Assembly (NCBI GenBank): GCA_945860285.1
Contig: CAMAQB010000007.1
Coordinates: 1-63,708, forward strand
Length of the DNA: 63,708 bases
DNA from: Akkermansia muciniphila
GTDB taxonomy: Bacteria; Verrucomicrobiota; Verrucomicrobiia; Verrucomicrobiales; Akkermansiaceae
Reading direction: 5' to 3'
The number at the start of each line of letters is the position of its first letter. Position 1 is the first letter of the stretch. This document shows positions 36,545 through 45,290 of the stretch, in pieces. Under the pieces are notes generated by a model that saw only the letters and a list, made by a program, of their open reading frames with translations, searched no databases and was not told the DNA's origin. The position numbers and the translations under genes are program-made.

Positions 36545-37090
36545 TCAGGGCGCGTCGATCCGTGCGATTACCGGAATGAGCCCTGATTTCCAGTCATCGG
36601 GAGGAGAATCGAGTTTCACCCAACTGCGACAGCCTCCATATCGCGCTTCATAGGGAAAAACCCAAGGAGCGGCGAGTGCGAAAACCTTTACTTTGGCAAC
36701 ATGAATGCTGCCGCTGTTCATTCCCCTGCCCTGCCAGTCGAAACGATCGCGCACGGTTTGCTCGCCGTAAATATGTTGCGATTCGAGACGTTTCACTTCC
36801 GCCCAATCGGTCAGGGTGCTCGCCCATTCGGCTTCGATGTAATGGGTGATTTTTATGTCATCGCCCGGCTGCCATTCCGGCAAAGCTTCTCCGGACTCCG
36901 GCCCTTTGAGTTGTTCCGGACTGGCGTGAAAGCGGGTGGGAAACAGAAAGAATTTCTCATGGGCGAAGGAAAATCCATCGCGCCCCTCGTGGATGCCGCC
37001 TTTGCGGAGGATGACCGACTGCCGACCATCCGCAAGGGCGGCACAGACCGGCTGCCATTCCTTGAACGCCATAGATTGATCCATGCCCAT
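36545..37090 (-). CDS. DUF1802 family protein
   Basis: This is a 181-residue cytoplasmic protein. The N-terminal pattern AFKEWQPVCAALADGRQSVILRKGGIHEG...FSFAHEKFFLFPTRFH is diagnostic of DUF1802, a family found mainly in cyanobacteria, planctomycetes and Verrucomicrobia. The C-terminal half is beta-rich (HVAKVKVFALAAPWVFP). The function is unknown. It is convergent with the ABC permease gene, only 10 bp apart. The start may be at 37090 or the next Met at 37084. Confidence 0.8.
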   Translation of the reverse strand: MGMDQSMAFKEWQPVCAALADGRQSVILRKGGIHEGRDGFSFAHEKFFLFPTRFHASPEQLKGPESGEALPEWQPGDDIKITHYIEAEWASTLTDWAEVKRLESQHIYGEQTVRDRFDWQGRGMNSGSIHVAKVKVFALAAPWVFPYEARYGGCRSWVKLDSPPDDWKSGLIPVIARIDAP

Positions 37091-37208
37091 GATTATGCCG
37101 AAACCTCAGCTGCATGCAATCGCCATTGCAGCGGGATTGCCGTGGAGCCCTCCTCAGTGCACAAAAAACTTCCCCCTTTGTCGCAAATGTCCTACATTCG
37201 CCCGACAC

Positions 37209-38564
37209 ATGTGGAAAGGCCGTTTTACACAAGATACTTCTAGCCTGGTTCAACAGTTCGGGGAATCGGTTTCCTACGACTGGCGTTTGTACCCGCACGA
37301 CATCGCGGGTTCGATCGCCCATGCCCGGGCCCAGCAACAGGCGGGATTTCTCTCGGCGGAGGAATTTTCAGCAATCGAAGGCGGTCTGCTCGATATTCGC
37401 AAGGACATCGAGGACGGTCGCTTCGAATTCAAAACGTCGCTGGAGGATATCCACATGAATATCGAGTCCGAGCTGACGCGTCGCATCGGTCCTGCGGGTG
37501 CGAAGCTGCACACCGCGCGCTCCCGCAACGACCAGGTGGCGACCGACACGCGGCTGTATTGCCGTTCGCAAATCGACTCTCTCACCATCGCGCTGCGCAA
37601 ACTGCAACTCGCGCTGGTCGACCGCGCCGAGGTCTATGCGGCGGCGGTCATGCCCGGATACACACATTTGCAGCGCGGTCAACCGGTGACCGCCGGACAT
37701 CATTTTCTCGCCTATGTGGAAATGCTCGATCGCGATGTCTCGCGGCTTGCCGATGCCCGCAAACGTCTGAACATTTCACCACTCGGATCAGGCGCCCTGG
37801 CGGGGTCGACGATCAATCTCGACCGCGCCGCCATCGCGGACGAACTGGGTTTCGATGGCGTCAGCACCAACTCGATGGATGCCATCGCGGATCGCGACTA
37901 CATTGCCGAGGTGCTCTTCGCCCTCGCGCTCTGTGGCGTGCATCTCTCGCGGCTCAGCGAGGATCTCATTCTTTGGTGCAGCGCGGAGTTCGCCTTTGCC
38001 TCGCTGGCCGATGCCCACACGACGGGTTCGTCGCTAATGCCGCAGAAAAAAAATCCGGATGTCTGCGAACTGACCCGCGGCAAAACGGGCCGATTGCTCG
38101 GCAACCTGGTCGCGCTGCTCACCGCCGTCAAGGGACTGCCGCTGACCTACAATCGCGATTTGCAGGAAGACAAGGAGCCTTTGTTTGATTCGATCGACAC
38201 CATGCATCTGGCCCTCGCCGTCAACACCGAAATGATTTTGGCTCTGACCTTGCGCGAGGACCGTTGTGCCGCCGCCGCTGCGGATCCGATGCTGCTGGCC
38301 ACCGATCTCGCCGATCAACTTGTCAAAAACGGCGTACCGTTTCGCCAGGCCCACGAACTGGTGGGCAAAGCGGTGGCTGTGGCAATTGCCGGGAACATCC
38401 CCCTGGACAAAGTTGATCTCGGCAAAATCAGCGAGCACTTTGGCAACAACACGGCGGAGATTTTCCAGATCGAACGAGCGCTGGCAAGCCGCACCAATCC
38501 CGGTTGCCCTAATCCCTTGCTCGTGCGCGAGCAAGTGGCGCGATGGAAATCTGTCTTGTCGTAA
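37209..38564 (+). CDS. argH: argininosuccinate lyase
   Basis: This enzyme catalyses the last step of arginine synthesis, argininosuccinate to arginine plus fumarate, as a cytoplasmic homotetramer. The 451 residues begin MWKGRFTQDTSSLVQQFGESV, the usual ArgH start. The frame is open to 37083, but the extra N-terminus is not family-like. Landmarks are HTARSRNDQVATD, YTHLQRGQPVT and the fumarase-superfamily signature GSSLMPQKKNPD (273-284) containing the catalytic serine. Length is normal. No other arginine gene is adjacent. The dispersed 154-bp element begins just after its stop. Confidence 0.96.
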   Translation: MWKGRFTQDTSSLVQQFGESVSYDWRLYPHDIAGSIAHARAQQQAGFLSAEEFSAIEGGLLDIRKDIEDGRFEFKTSLEDIHMNIESELTRRIGPAGAKLHTARSRNDQVATDTRLYCRSQIDSLTIALRKLQLALVDRAEVYAAAVMPGYTHLQRGQPVTAGHHFLAYVEMLDRDVSRLADARKRLNISPLGSGALAGSTINLDRAAIADELGFDGVSTNSMDAIADRDYIAEVLFALALCGVHLSRLSEDLILWCSAEFAFASLADAHTTGSSLMPQKKNPDVCELTRGKTGRLLGNLVALLTAVKGLPLTYNRDLQEDKEPLFDSIDTMHLALAVNTEMILALTLREDRCAAAAADPMLLATDLADQLVKNGVPFRQAHELVGKAVAVAIAGNIPLDKVDLGKISEHFGNNTAEIFQIERALASRTNPGCPNPLLVREQVARWKSVLS

Positions 38565-38572
38565 GGCAGGAA

Positions 38573-38726
38573 GGCTCTCCGAGCGTTCCGGTGGCGGGCG
38601 GTCGCTTCACGACTTAACGCAACCAACCTTCACCCCACGCTTTCGTTCGCAAACAAAGCCGGTGAGTCAGGAAGGATCATCGTGAGCAAACCATCCTGCC
38701 CCAGCGGAACTTTCGGAGAAAGTTCC
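38573..38726 (+). repeat. full copy A of a dispersed 154-bp element with terminal inverted repeats
   Basis: The left end (CTCTCCGAGCGTTCCGGTGG) and the reverse complement of the right end (TTTCTCCGAAAGTTCCGCTGG) are imperfect inverted copies. The right end also folds on itself as GGAACTTTC-GGA-GAAAGTTCC. The inner block GGTGAGTCAGGAAGGAT (from 38661) is identical in copy B at the same offset. It ends 70 bp before the cyclophilin start. Candidate explanations are a MITE/REP-like element or a structured leader RNA. Confidence 0.8.
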
Positions 38727-38795
38727 CTCTCATCTCAGGAATTTTTCTCATCTCTTGCTTGCAAGCTTCTCGTGTCCGCGTTACAAATTCGCACG

Positions 38796-39473
38796 ATGAA
38801 ACGTCACTTCGCCACACTGGTATTTTCCGCCCTCGCCTTGCTTGCCTGCACCGGCAAGGAAACCAAAAAGGAAGAGCCGAAAGCAAACGCCCCCGAAACG
38901 AAGACCGCCACAGCGGTCGCCAACCGGGTCAAAATCAAAACCAACAAGGGCGACATCGTGCTGGAACTCAATGCCGATAAAGCACCGATCACCGTGGCCA
39001 ATTTTCTCGAATACGTGAACAAAAAACATTATGACGGCACCGTGTTTCACCGCGTAATTGGAAATTTCATGATTCAAGGCGGCGGATTTGCTGCGGAAGG
39101 AACCGGGCTTGTTGAAAAAGCCACCGGCAAGGGCATCAAAAACGAAGCTTCAAATGGACTGAAAAACGACATCGGCACGGTGGCGATGGCGCGCACGAAC
39201 GATCCGAACAGCGCGACGGCTCAATTTTTCATCAACGTCGCCGCCAACAACAATCTCAATGCCCCGAGTTTCGACGGTCATGGTTATGCCGTTTTCGGCA
39301 AGGTTGTCGAGGGCATGGAGGTGGTGAACGCCATCAAGGCGGTGCCAACGGGCAATCGGCCGCTGACCATGATCAATCCCGCTACGGGACAGAAAATCAC
39401 CCAACCGAGCCCGGATGTTCCCAACGACAATGTGGTGATCGAATCGATCACGGTGCTCAGAGACAAAAAATGA
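38796..39473 (+). CDS. cyclophilin-type peptidyl-prolyl isomerase lipoprotein
   Basis: This 225-residue protein has a lipoprotein signal (MKRHFATLVFSALALLACTG, lipobox LLAC with Cys18), a charged linker and a full cyclophilin domain: KIKTNKGDIVLELNADKAPITVANF, FHRVIGNFMIQGGGF (catalytic Arg), ATAQFFINVAANNNLN and YAVFGKVVEGMEVV. It should catalyse proline isomerisation of exported proteins in the periplasm. The frame is open from 38682, but the lipobox fixes the start at 38796. The leader region contains repeat copy A. LspA encoded in this window would mature it. Confidence 0.9.
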   Translation: MKRHFATLVFSALALLACTGKETKKEEPKANAPETKTATAVANRVKIKTNKGDIVLELNADKAPITVANFLEYVNKKHYDGTVFHRVIGNFMIQGGGFAAEGTGLVEKATGKGIKNEASNGLKNDIGTVAMARTNDPNSATAQFFINVAANNNLNAPSFDGHGYAVFGKVVEGMEVVNAIKAVPTGNRPLTMINPATGQKITQPSPDVPNDNVVIESITVLRDKK

Positions 39474-39601
39474 AAGGTTTGCTGCGGCCGAAATCACATT
39501 TTCCGCACTGATATACGCACAAAACGCCGAGCATTCGGCATTGCCAACCAGCGCCCTTGTGTCACTGTGGGGCGAATTCCTGTCACTTCCATCCGCGATT
39601 C

Positions 39602-40723
39602 ATGAATGCAGAAACAGTCCCTTCGATGATTCCCACCGAGCACACCGATCCGATCAACGCGCAGATCCTTGCGGTGTCCGAGGACCTGATTGCCGGTTTC
39701 CAGGCTCATCCCTTCGAAGTCATTGCTGAAAAGTCGGGCGTTCCGTTCGACACGGTCATCGAACGCATCAAAGCGATGTTGCAAGCCGGAGTGATCCGTC
39801 GCGTCCGCCAGACCCTGCTCTCCACCAAACTCGCCCACGGCGCGCTGGTCGCGTGGAAGCTTCCGGAGGAACATCTGAATGCCGCTTTTGATTTCATGTC
39901 GAAGGAGGATCCCTTTTCCGGACACGTGGTCATTCGTTCGACCGACACCGAAGTTTCGGGCTCGGGCTACCGTCTGTGGACCACCCTGAAAGTGCCGGTC
40001 GGCCAGTCGCTCGCCGCTCACGCCGATGTGCTGAAGCGCATTGTCAAAGCCGACGAATACCTGCTGATGCCCGCCAACGGGGTTTTTGCCTTGGGTGTGG
40101 GTCACGTGCGACGCAAGTCCCTGGAACCGGGAGAAAAAGCGGATGAACCGGCGGTCATGATGACCACGGCGGCCGTGAACCTGGATCAGGAGCAATGGGA
40201 CGTGCTGCTCGCCTTGAAGGAAGAGTTGACGCCGGATGAAATCGGCCCACATCCCTGGGATCGCCGCGCGGAGATCGCCGGAGTTTCCTTGGAACGCTTT
40301 TGCGAGGTCGCCGAGGAGTTGAACCGCAAGAGTGTCATCGGACGATTCTCCACCTTTCTCGAACACGTCAAACCATCGGCCACCGGTGAGAGGGTCACCC
40401 GATTCAATGGCCTTTTCCACTGGGCCGTGCCGAAAGGTCGGGAGATCGAGGCCGGCGGAGAGGTCGGACGACATTTTTGCATGACCCACTGCTACTGGCG
40501 CGAAGGTGGTGCGCAGTTTGGCAACGTCAACATCATGGGCGTGGTTCACGGCACCGAAAAAGACCGCGTGCTGGAGCACAAAGCAGCCATCGATGCGCAT
40601 CTTGCCTCGGTGGGCATCCCGCTGAGCTACACCAACGTTTTCTGGGGCGGACGATCAGAGATCAAACCCTCGGAAATCTCACCGGTCGTCTATCAACAAT
40701 GGCACGCCGCCCATTCGGCGTGA
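39602..40723 (+). CDS. two-unit AhbA/AhbB-like (Lrp/AsnC-related) protein, possible siroheme decarboxylase
   Basis: This is a 373-residue protein made of two similar halves. Each begins with a winged-helix-like segment followed by a ferredoxin-like unit: FEVIAEKSGVPFDTVIERIKAMLQAGVIRRV with ALVAWKLPEE, and DRRAEIAGVSLERFCEVAEELNRKSVIGRF with GLFHWAVPKG. The second half carries MTHCYWREG...NVNIMGVVHG, the SHCY/MIHG-type pattern of siroheme decarboxylases AhbA and AhbB. Those enzymes convert siroheme to didecarboxysiroheme in the alternative heme pathway, normally as two separate small subunits. A plain transcription regulator is the alternative. No other heme gene is adjacent. Confidence 0.6.
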   Translation: MNAETVPSMIPTEHTDPINAQILAVSEDLIAGFQAHPFEVIAEKSGVPFDTVIERIKAMLQAGVIRRVRQTLLSTKLAHGALVAWKLPEEHLNAAFDFMSKEDPFSGHVVIRSTDTEVSGSGYRLWTTLKVPVGQSLAAHADVLKRIVKADEYLLMPANGVFALGVGHVRRKSLEPGEKADEPAVMMTTAAVNLDQEQWDVLLALKEELTPDEIGPHPWDRRAEIAGVSLERFCEVAEELNRKSVIGRFSTFLEHVKPSATGERVTRFNGLFHWAVPKGREIEAGGEVGRHFCMTHCYWREGGAQFGNVNIMGVVHGTEKDRVLEHKAAIDAHLASVGIPLSYTNVFWGGRSEIKPSEISPVVYQQWHAAHSA

Positions 40724-40792
40724 TTGTCCGAATGAGGAACGTCGCATTTTCCGCTTTCCTATTCGCTCTTTCCACGCTACGCAGAACGCGAC

Positions 40793-41752
40793 ATGAGCCA
40801 GAATCAACTTGATCAATTGAAAAATTTCACCGTCGTGGTCGCTGACACCGGGGATTTCGAATCGATGAAATCCTATCAACCCCAGGACGCGACCACCAAT
40901 CCCTCGCTGATCCTGCAGGCGGCGGAGAAGGCGGAATACCGGCCAATCGTGGAAAAAGCCGTGGCAGAATTCGCGAACTCCGAGCTGACCGGCGAAGCAA
41001 AACTTGCGGCCATTCTCGACCGCATCCTGATCCTGTTCGGCCTGGAAATTCTTCACATCGTGCCCGGCCGGGTTTCCACCGAAGTCGACGCCCGCTTGTC
41101 CTTCGACACGGCGGCAACCGTCGCCAAAGCGCGCGAGCTCATCGCCGCCTATGAAAAGGAAGGCTTCAGTCGCGAGCGCATCCTGATCAAAATCGCCTCG
41201 ACCTGGGAAGGCATCAAGGCGGCCGAGATGTTGGAAAAAGAAGGCATCCGCTGCAACCTGACTCTGTTGTTCTCCTTCGCCCAGGCGGTTGCCTGTGCCG
41301 AGGCCGGGGTGCAGTTGATCTCGCCTTTTGTCGGTCGCATTCTCGACTGGCATAAGGCCAACACCGGCAAGGACTACCTGGGCGACGAGGACCCCGGTGT
41401 GATCTCGGTCAAGGCCATCTACAACTACTATAAAAAACACGGCTACAAAACCGAAGTGATGGGCGCGTCATTTCGCAACATCGGCGAGATCCAGGCTCTC
41501 GCGGGCTGCGACCTGCTCACCATCAGTCCATCCCTGCTGCAACAATTGCAGGCGTCCAGCGAACCACTGGCGCGCCGGCTCGACCCCGCGGAAGCCGCGC
41601 TAGCAGGTGCCGAAAAAATCACCTTGAACGAAAGCGCCTTCCGTTTTCTCTACAACGAAGATGCCATGGCCGTGGAAAAAACCGCCGACGGAATCCGCAA
41701 GTTTTCCGCCGACATCGTCAAGCTCGAGAAACTCGTGGCTTCGATGATGTAA
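40793..41752 (+). CDS. tal: transaldolase
   Basis: This enzyme of the non-oxidative pentose phosphate pathway transfers dihydroxyacetone between sugar phosphates. The 319 residues match the classical TalB subfamily: TTNPSLI near the start, the Schiff-base Lys133 in [30 protein letters not shown], and [13 protein letters not shown]. Length and lysine position agree with the E. coli enzyme. It follows the AhbA/B-like gene by 69 bp in the same direction. A short hairpin with a T-run follows its stop. Confidence 0.96.
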   Translation: MSQNQLDQLKNFTVVVADTGDFESMKSYQPQDATTNPSLILQAAEKAEYRPIVEKAVAEFANSELTGEAKLAAILDRILILFGLEILHIVPGRVSTEVDARLSFDTAATVAKARELIAAYEKEGFSRERILIKIASTWEGIKAAEMLEKEGIRCNLTLLFSFAQAVACAEAGVQLISPFVGRILDWHKANTGKDYLGDEDPGVISVKAIYNYYKKHGYKTEVMGASFRNIGEIQALAGCDLLTISPSLLQQLQASSEPLARRLDPAEAALAGAEKITLNESAFRFLYNEDAMAVEKTADGIRKFSADIVKLEKLVASMM

Positions 41753-41753
41753 G

Positions 41754-41780
41754 GCGGTTTGCGTTCCGCAGTTTTTATTT
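41754..41780 (+). terminator. weak rho-independent terminator after tal
   Basis: GCGG (41754-41757) pairs with CCGC (41766-41769) across an 8-nt loop and is followed by AGTTTTTATTT. The stem is short, so this is a weak candidate, but the T-run and its position directly behind the tal stop codon support it. Confidence 0.4.
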
Positions 41781-42109
41781 CCCGTCTGACAGCACATGGA
41801 TCGTGTTCGTGGATGGGACGGAGAAGAACTGGCATTTCGCGACGCTATTGATCGCCAATGCCCGGCTCGGACGCGCCATGCTCTCTTCGGTGGTTGCGCT
41901 AATGGAATTCTGGCCTTGCTGCCCATGCAATTGTTTTCCTGTCCGTGGAAATCCTGCACGGGACTCCCCTGCCCCGGCTTCGGCATGATCCGCACTGTCA
42001 GGCGATATAGGCCTGTCGTTGAAGGAAAATATCCTGAGCCCGGTGACTCTGCTGTTTTTTCCTGGTCGCCGTCGGAGTCTCGCCGCTAGGACAAAAGCGC
42101 GGGGGTGGG
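41781..42109. other. gene-free stretch between tal and the rhodanese gene
   Basis: About 330 bp between convergent genes. Open frames on the plus strand (such as 41796-42089) have no family-like features and clash with each other. I see no repeat or structured element in it. Confidence 0.5.
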
Positions 42110-42586
42110 TTACGGTTTGCTATCGACCAGCCCAGCCTGCTGCAATGCTTTCCAACCGCCATGAAGCGCCTTGACATCCGGAACCAATTGAAAATCGCGG
42201 ATGCGTTTGGCAATTTCCAAACTGGTGCCGCAGCCGATGTCGCTGCAATAGACGACCACCTTTTTTCCTTCGGACAAACGAGGGAATGCCTGCTCCAACA
42301 GTTTGTCGAAACTTTCCCCATCAGCTGTAGTGACCAACAACGATCCCTTCAATCCGTCCTTTTCCCAATCGACACGACGTCGGGCATCGATCCAAACCAC
42401 GTCATTGTTCCAATCTTTCAGAACCGTCTCCAGGCAGACCTCGCCTGGTTTGAGGGATGCAGGCCCGCAGGGAACCGTGCGGTCAGGGGTGCCCTTCATC
42501 AACCAGGTAAGCAGGGTCGCGGCGACAACTAGTCCCGCAATCACGAGCAGTTGACTCAAGGTCCGCGTGGGCAGTCGGAGGCTCAT
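42110..42586 (-). CDS. membrane-anchored rhodanese-like protein
   Basis: This is a 158-residue protein with one N-terminal transmembrane helix (about 10-28) and a rhodanese-like domain: VVWIDARRRVDWEKDGLKGSL, then the active-site loop VVVYCSDIGCGTS with a cysteine in the expected place, and ALHGGWKALQQAG. Rhodaneses move sulfane sulfur or act as persulfide sensors. It is the last gene of the ECF sigma operon, overlapping the DUF1573 gene by four bases. DUF1573 plus rhodanese next to an ECF sigma factor suggests an envelope thiol or sulfur response, as an inference. Confidence 0.8.
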   Translation of the reverse strand: MSLRLPTRTLSQLLVIAGLVVAATLLTWLMKGTPDRTVPCGPASLKPGEVCLETVLKDWNNDVVWIDARRRVDWEKDGLKGSLLVTTADGESFDKLLEQAFPRLSEGKKVVVYCSDIGCGTSLEIAKRIRDFQLVPDVKALHGGWKALQQAGLVDSKP

Positions 42587-43335
42587 GGTGGCACCGGCAG
42601 ATTTGCAGGCTCCGCCTTGCCCGGCGGCGCAGGAGGTTGTGGCGGGAGAGCAGGGGCGGAAAGCGGTGCGTTGCGCACCACGGCAAAAGCCATCTGGCGT
42701 TTTTGTTTCTCGACCTTGCAATCCGTTTCGATGTGCAACACACCGAGTCCGGGCGAGATACCGTCATTGGAAACTGGCGTGACCACAAGATCGTATTCCG
42801 CGCCCTCGGTTATCGTTTTCAATTCCGTTTGAAACGACGAATTGGTCATCGAAACACGGGTGATCTTGATCGGCTCGGTGTGGTTCATCTTGATCTTGAT
42901 CGTCTTGGGCTCCAGCGGATCGCGAAGATTCCACTCCAGGGTTTTCGGCTCCATCGAGACAAGCACCGGAATGAACACCGTCACCACCAGGTTGAAGCTG
43001 GGTTCTGCCTCCTTGTCGCCCATCATCGAGACCAGCACGTTTTTGTCAACCTGCCCGCTGAAGTTCTCCATCTTGAACGTCGCGCGCAACACTCCTTTTT
43101 CGCCGGGTGCGTATTTCAGCTTGCCGCCGTTGTTGATCTCAACGGAAATGCACGAGCAAGTAGTCTTGGCCTCTTTGATCACCGCATCGGTACTGCCCTT
43201 GTTTTCAAATTCAAAATCGCAGAAAACCTGATCCGCATCAGGAGCCGCATGAATCTCCTTTTTCAACGAGTCGAAAACAAGCTGGCCATGTGCGGCAAGC
43301 GGGAGGAATCCGAGTAGCAGGAGGAATCGATTCAT
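42583..43335 (-). CDS. secreted DUF1573 protein
   Basis: This is a 250-residue exported protein with a signal peptide (MNRFLLLLGFLPLAAHG). The N-terminal Ig/ASH-like beta-sandwich contains CDFEFENKGSTDAVIKEAKTTCSC, the hallmark of DUF1573 (a CSC pair after the T-T-C step). The second half is another beta-sandwich (SMEPKTLEWNLRDPLEPKTIKI) and the tail is proline-rich. The function is unknown, but the family is common in Bacteroidetes and Verrucomicrobia surface systems. It overlaps both neighbours by four bases, so it is translated in a coupled chain. Confidence 0.85.
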   Translation of the reverse strand: MNRFLLLLGFLPLAAHGQLVFDSLKKEIHAAPDADQVFCDFEFENKGSTDAVIKEAKTTCSCISVEINNGGKLKYAPGEKGVLRATFKMENFSGQVDKNVLVSMMGDKEAEPSFNLVVTVFIPVLVSMEPKTLEWNLRDPLEPKTIKIKMNHTEPIKITRVSMTNSSFQTELKTITEGAEYDLVVTPVSNDGISPGLGVLHIETDCKVEKQKRQMAFAVVRNAPLSAPALPPQPPAPPGKAEPANLPVPP

Positions 43336-43853
43336 GGGGACGTATTAAACACCGGGGTTTTGAAGGGTGCAAGTGAAATGATCAGGATCAACTTGCCGTT
43401 GCGCCATTCGGGGCCGAGCACGAACAACGGGGCGCCGGCCGATAGCGCGGCACCGGACTTCAAGACCTTCTTTTTGGAGAGCCAGAGTTCGACGTCCAGA
43501 CGGGTCACCTCCTTGGATGGCCGCGCCTGCGCCTCAAAACGCACGAGGATTTCATCGGAGGGCGACAACGGCTGCGCCCAGTTCTCATAACTTCGATACA
43601 AGGGCTTGTCGTCAACACCGAGTTGGGTGTAATGGGCGAACTTGAGGTGCTCATCCTTGGAAAGCCGTTCGCTCATCTTCTGATCCAGCTTCTTGAATTT
43701 CGCGACCGCTCCCGTTGCAGCCTCGTTACTGGCATGGACGACGGTGACGGTCACCGTGCCTAAAATGTCCTTGCCTCGTTCGGCATGAACGGGCAGCGAC
43801 AGCCAGGGGCAAAGCAGGAGCATCAGCAAGCGGCGTTTTGACATGGGCATCAC
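43332..43853 (-). CDS. hypothetical secreted protein
   Basis: This is a 173-residue protein with a signal peptide (MSKRRLLMLLLCPWLSLPVHA) and a beta-rich mature part (ILGTVTVTVVHAS, EILVRFEAQARPS, VTRLDVELWLSKKKV). No family is recognised. It sits in the middle of the sigma-factor operon: 12 bp after the anti-sigma gene stop and overlapping the DUF1573 gene. Operon position suggests an envelope role. Confidence 0.7.
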   Translation of the reverse strand: MMPMSKRRLLMLLLCPWLSLPVHAERGKDILGTVTVTVVHASNEAATGAVAKFKKLDQKMSERLSKDEHLKFAHYTQLGVDDKPLYRSYENWAQPLSPSDEILVRFEAQARPSKEVTRLDVELWLSKKKVLKSGAALSAGAPLFVLGPEWRNGKLILIISLAPFKTPVFNTSP

Positions 43854-43865
43854 AAAATCAGGGGT

Positions 43866-44444
43866 TCAGGGTGCGACGATGGCATCCGCGTTCTTCTTGT
43901 TTCCGATGCCGGCATCAGGATGGTTGTCATCCGGTGCGGGCGGCTGAGGAACTTCAAAGGAATCGGGCAGCGCGGAAACACCATTGAGCACGATCACGGA
44001 ACCTTCCGCCGGGCTGGATTGGAAATACTCCGCTTTCACGCCGAGTTCGGGCGTGTAGATCACCATGGAATAAATCCGGGTCGATTTTTTTGTAAACTGC
44101 ATGCCGCCAAGAAAGCACAGCGCCATGGCGGAGAGCGCCGTCACGGGCATCCACAACCTCGGCCACCAGCGGGCAGTGGCGGTCTTCGCAGGGACATCTG
44201 CGGAGACATCAGACTGCTGTTGGATCGCACGCATCAGTTTTGACTGGAAAAAATCCGGATACGGTGGCTCGAGCCCGGATGCGATCACCGTCGGCAAAGA
44301 CGCCTTCCATGACCGTATCGCGTCCCGCTTGGCCAACCATTCCGGCTGCGATGCGCACCACGCGTCAACCATTGGTTGCTCGGTCGAGGTCAACTCGTCT
44401 TCCAGCCAAAGAAACAACGATTGATTATCGGGACTCGTATTCAT
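43866..44444 (-). CDS. single-span membrane anti-sigma factor
   Basis: This is a 192-residue protein with a cytoplasmic helical N-terminus (NQSLFLWLEDELTSTEQPMVDAWC), one transmembrane helix (about 97-115, MPVTALSAMALCFLGGMQF) and a periplasmic tail rich in proline and aspartate. Size, topology and the 20-base overlap with the ECF sigma gene identify it as the likely anti-sigma factor. It lacks the His/Cys zinc motif of the ZAS class (no HxxxCxxC). The signal sensed is unknown. Confidence 0.75.
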   Translation of the reverse strand: MNTSPDNQSLFLWLEDELTSTEQPMVDAWCASQPEWLAKRDAIRSWKASLPTVIASGLEPPYPDFFQSKLMRAIQQQSDVSADVPAKTATARWWPRLWMPVTALSAMALCFLGGMQFTKKSTRIYSMVIYTPELGVKAEYFQSSPAEGSVIVLNGVSALPDSFEVPQPPAPDDNHPDAGIGNKKNADAIVAP

Positions 44445-45090
44445 CTTTCAGTAATGTTTGCAGTTTCTGCCGGGCATAAAACAATCGGCTCATCACCGTG
44501 CCGATCGTGCACCCCGTCACATCGGCGATCTCCTTGTAGGACAAGCCCTGGACATCCTTTAATATCACGATTTGTCGGTGTTCGGGAGAAATTTTCTCGA
44601 AAGCGGCCTCGATTTTCTTTTTCAGCTCGGACATTTCCATCCGTTGATCGGGGCTGTCACCGACGTGTGGAATCGCGATGGCGGAAGGATCGATCCGAGC
44701 GGCTTGCAACACCTCGTCGTTCAGTTCCCCCACATGTTCATGTTTCCTGCGCCGGTTCCAGTCGTAGACCACATTGTGGGAAATGCGATACAGCCAGGTG
44801 GTGAATTTGGCCTTTGCCTCGAAGGACGGAAGGGCGTTCCACGCCTTGATGAAAACCTCTTGGGACAAATCCCAAGCGTCGGCATCGTTGTGTGTCATGT
44901 TCCTGATCATGGCGAAGATCCTATTGCGGTGGCGCAGCACCAGAGTGTCATAAGCCTGCATGTCACCCGACTGCGCACGGACAACCAAGGCATCATCCCC
45001 CAGCTCCGGGGAACCCGAAGCCCCGGACGGAGGGTCAAAATTCTGAGCCCCCAGCACTATGTGAGACGCAAAGCATGGGAATATATTCAT
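44425..45090 (-). CDS. ECF-family RNA polymerase sigma factor
   Basis: This is a 221-residue sigma-70 family factor. Region 2 spans AYDTLVLRHRNRIFAMIRNMTHNDADAWDLSQEVFIKAWNALPSFEAKAKFTTWLYRISHN, and region 4 is ISPEHRQIVILKDVQGLSYKEIADVTGCTIGTVMSRLFYARQKL with its helix-turn-helix. The N-terminal 30 residues (MNIFPCFASHIVLGAQ...) are not typical and the true start may be further in. It heads an operon of five overlapping genes and probably activates it. A divergent gene for a pseudokinase lies 200 bp away across a shared promoter region. Confidence 0.88.
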   Translation of the reverse strand: MNIFPCFASHIVLGAQNFDPPSGASGSPELGDDALVVRAQSGDMQAYDTLVLRHRNRIFAMIRNMTHNDADAWDLSQEVFIKAWNALPSFEAKAKFTTWLYRISHNVVYDWNRRRKHEHVGELNDEVLQAARIDPSAIAIPHVGDSPDQRMEMSELKKKIEAAFEKISPEHRQIVILKDVQGLSYKEIADVTGCTIGTVMSRLFYARQKLQTLLKDEYESR

Positions 45091-45290
45091 TCAATTATCA
45101 GCAACGGCGGGACTGCCGGCTTTTCTCGCGGCGCACGCCAGCGTACCAACACCCTGAAATGCTGGCAATGCCATAATTTCATCGGGAGTAACGAAATGAG
45201 CCCCCCACGGGCGGAACGCCAACCGACGAAGATCGCGGCATTTTGCTCTTTCAGGCCAAGCACATTTGCATCATCATCCTCAGCAACGCC

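Noticed and set aside
38573-38726. Known riboswitch (cobalamin, glycine, SAH, ZTP) for the 154-bp element
   Set aside because: The GGTGAGTCAGGAAG block recalls part of the cobalamin class, but other required blocks of these classes are absent, and the pairing seen in copy A is not kept in copy B.
41796-42089. Plus-strand frame between tal and the rhodanese gene
   Set aside because: No start signal, no recognisable motif, and competing overlapping frames in the same stretch.
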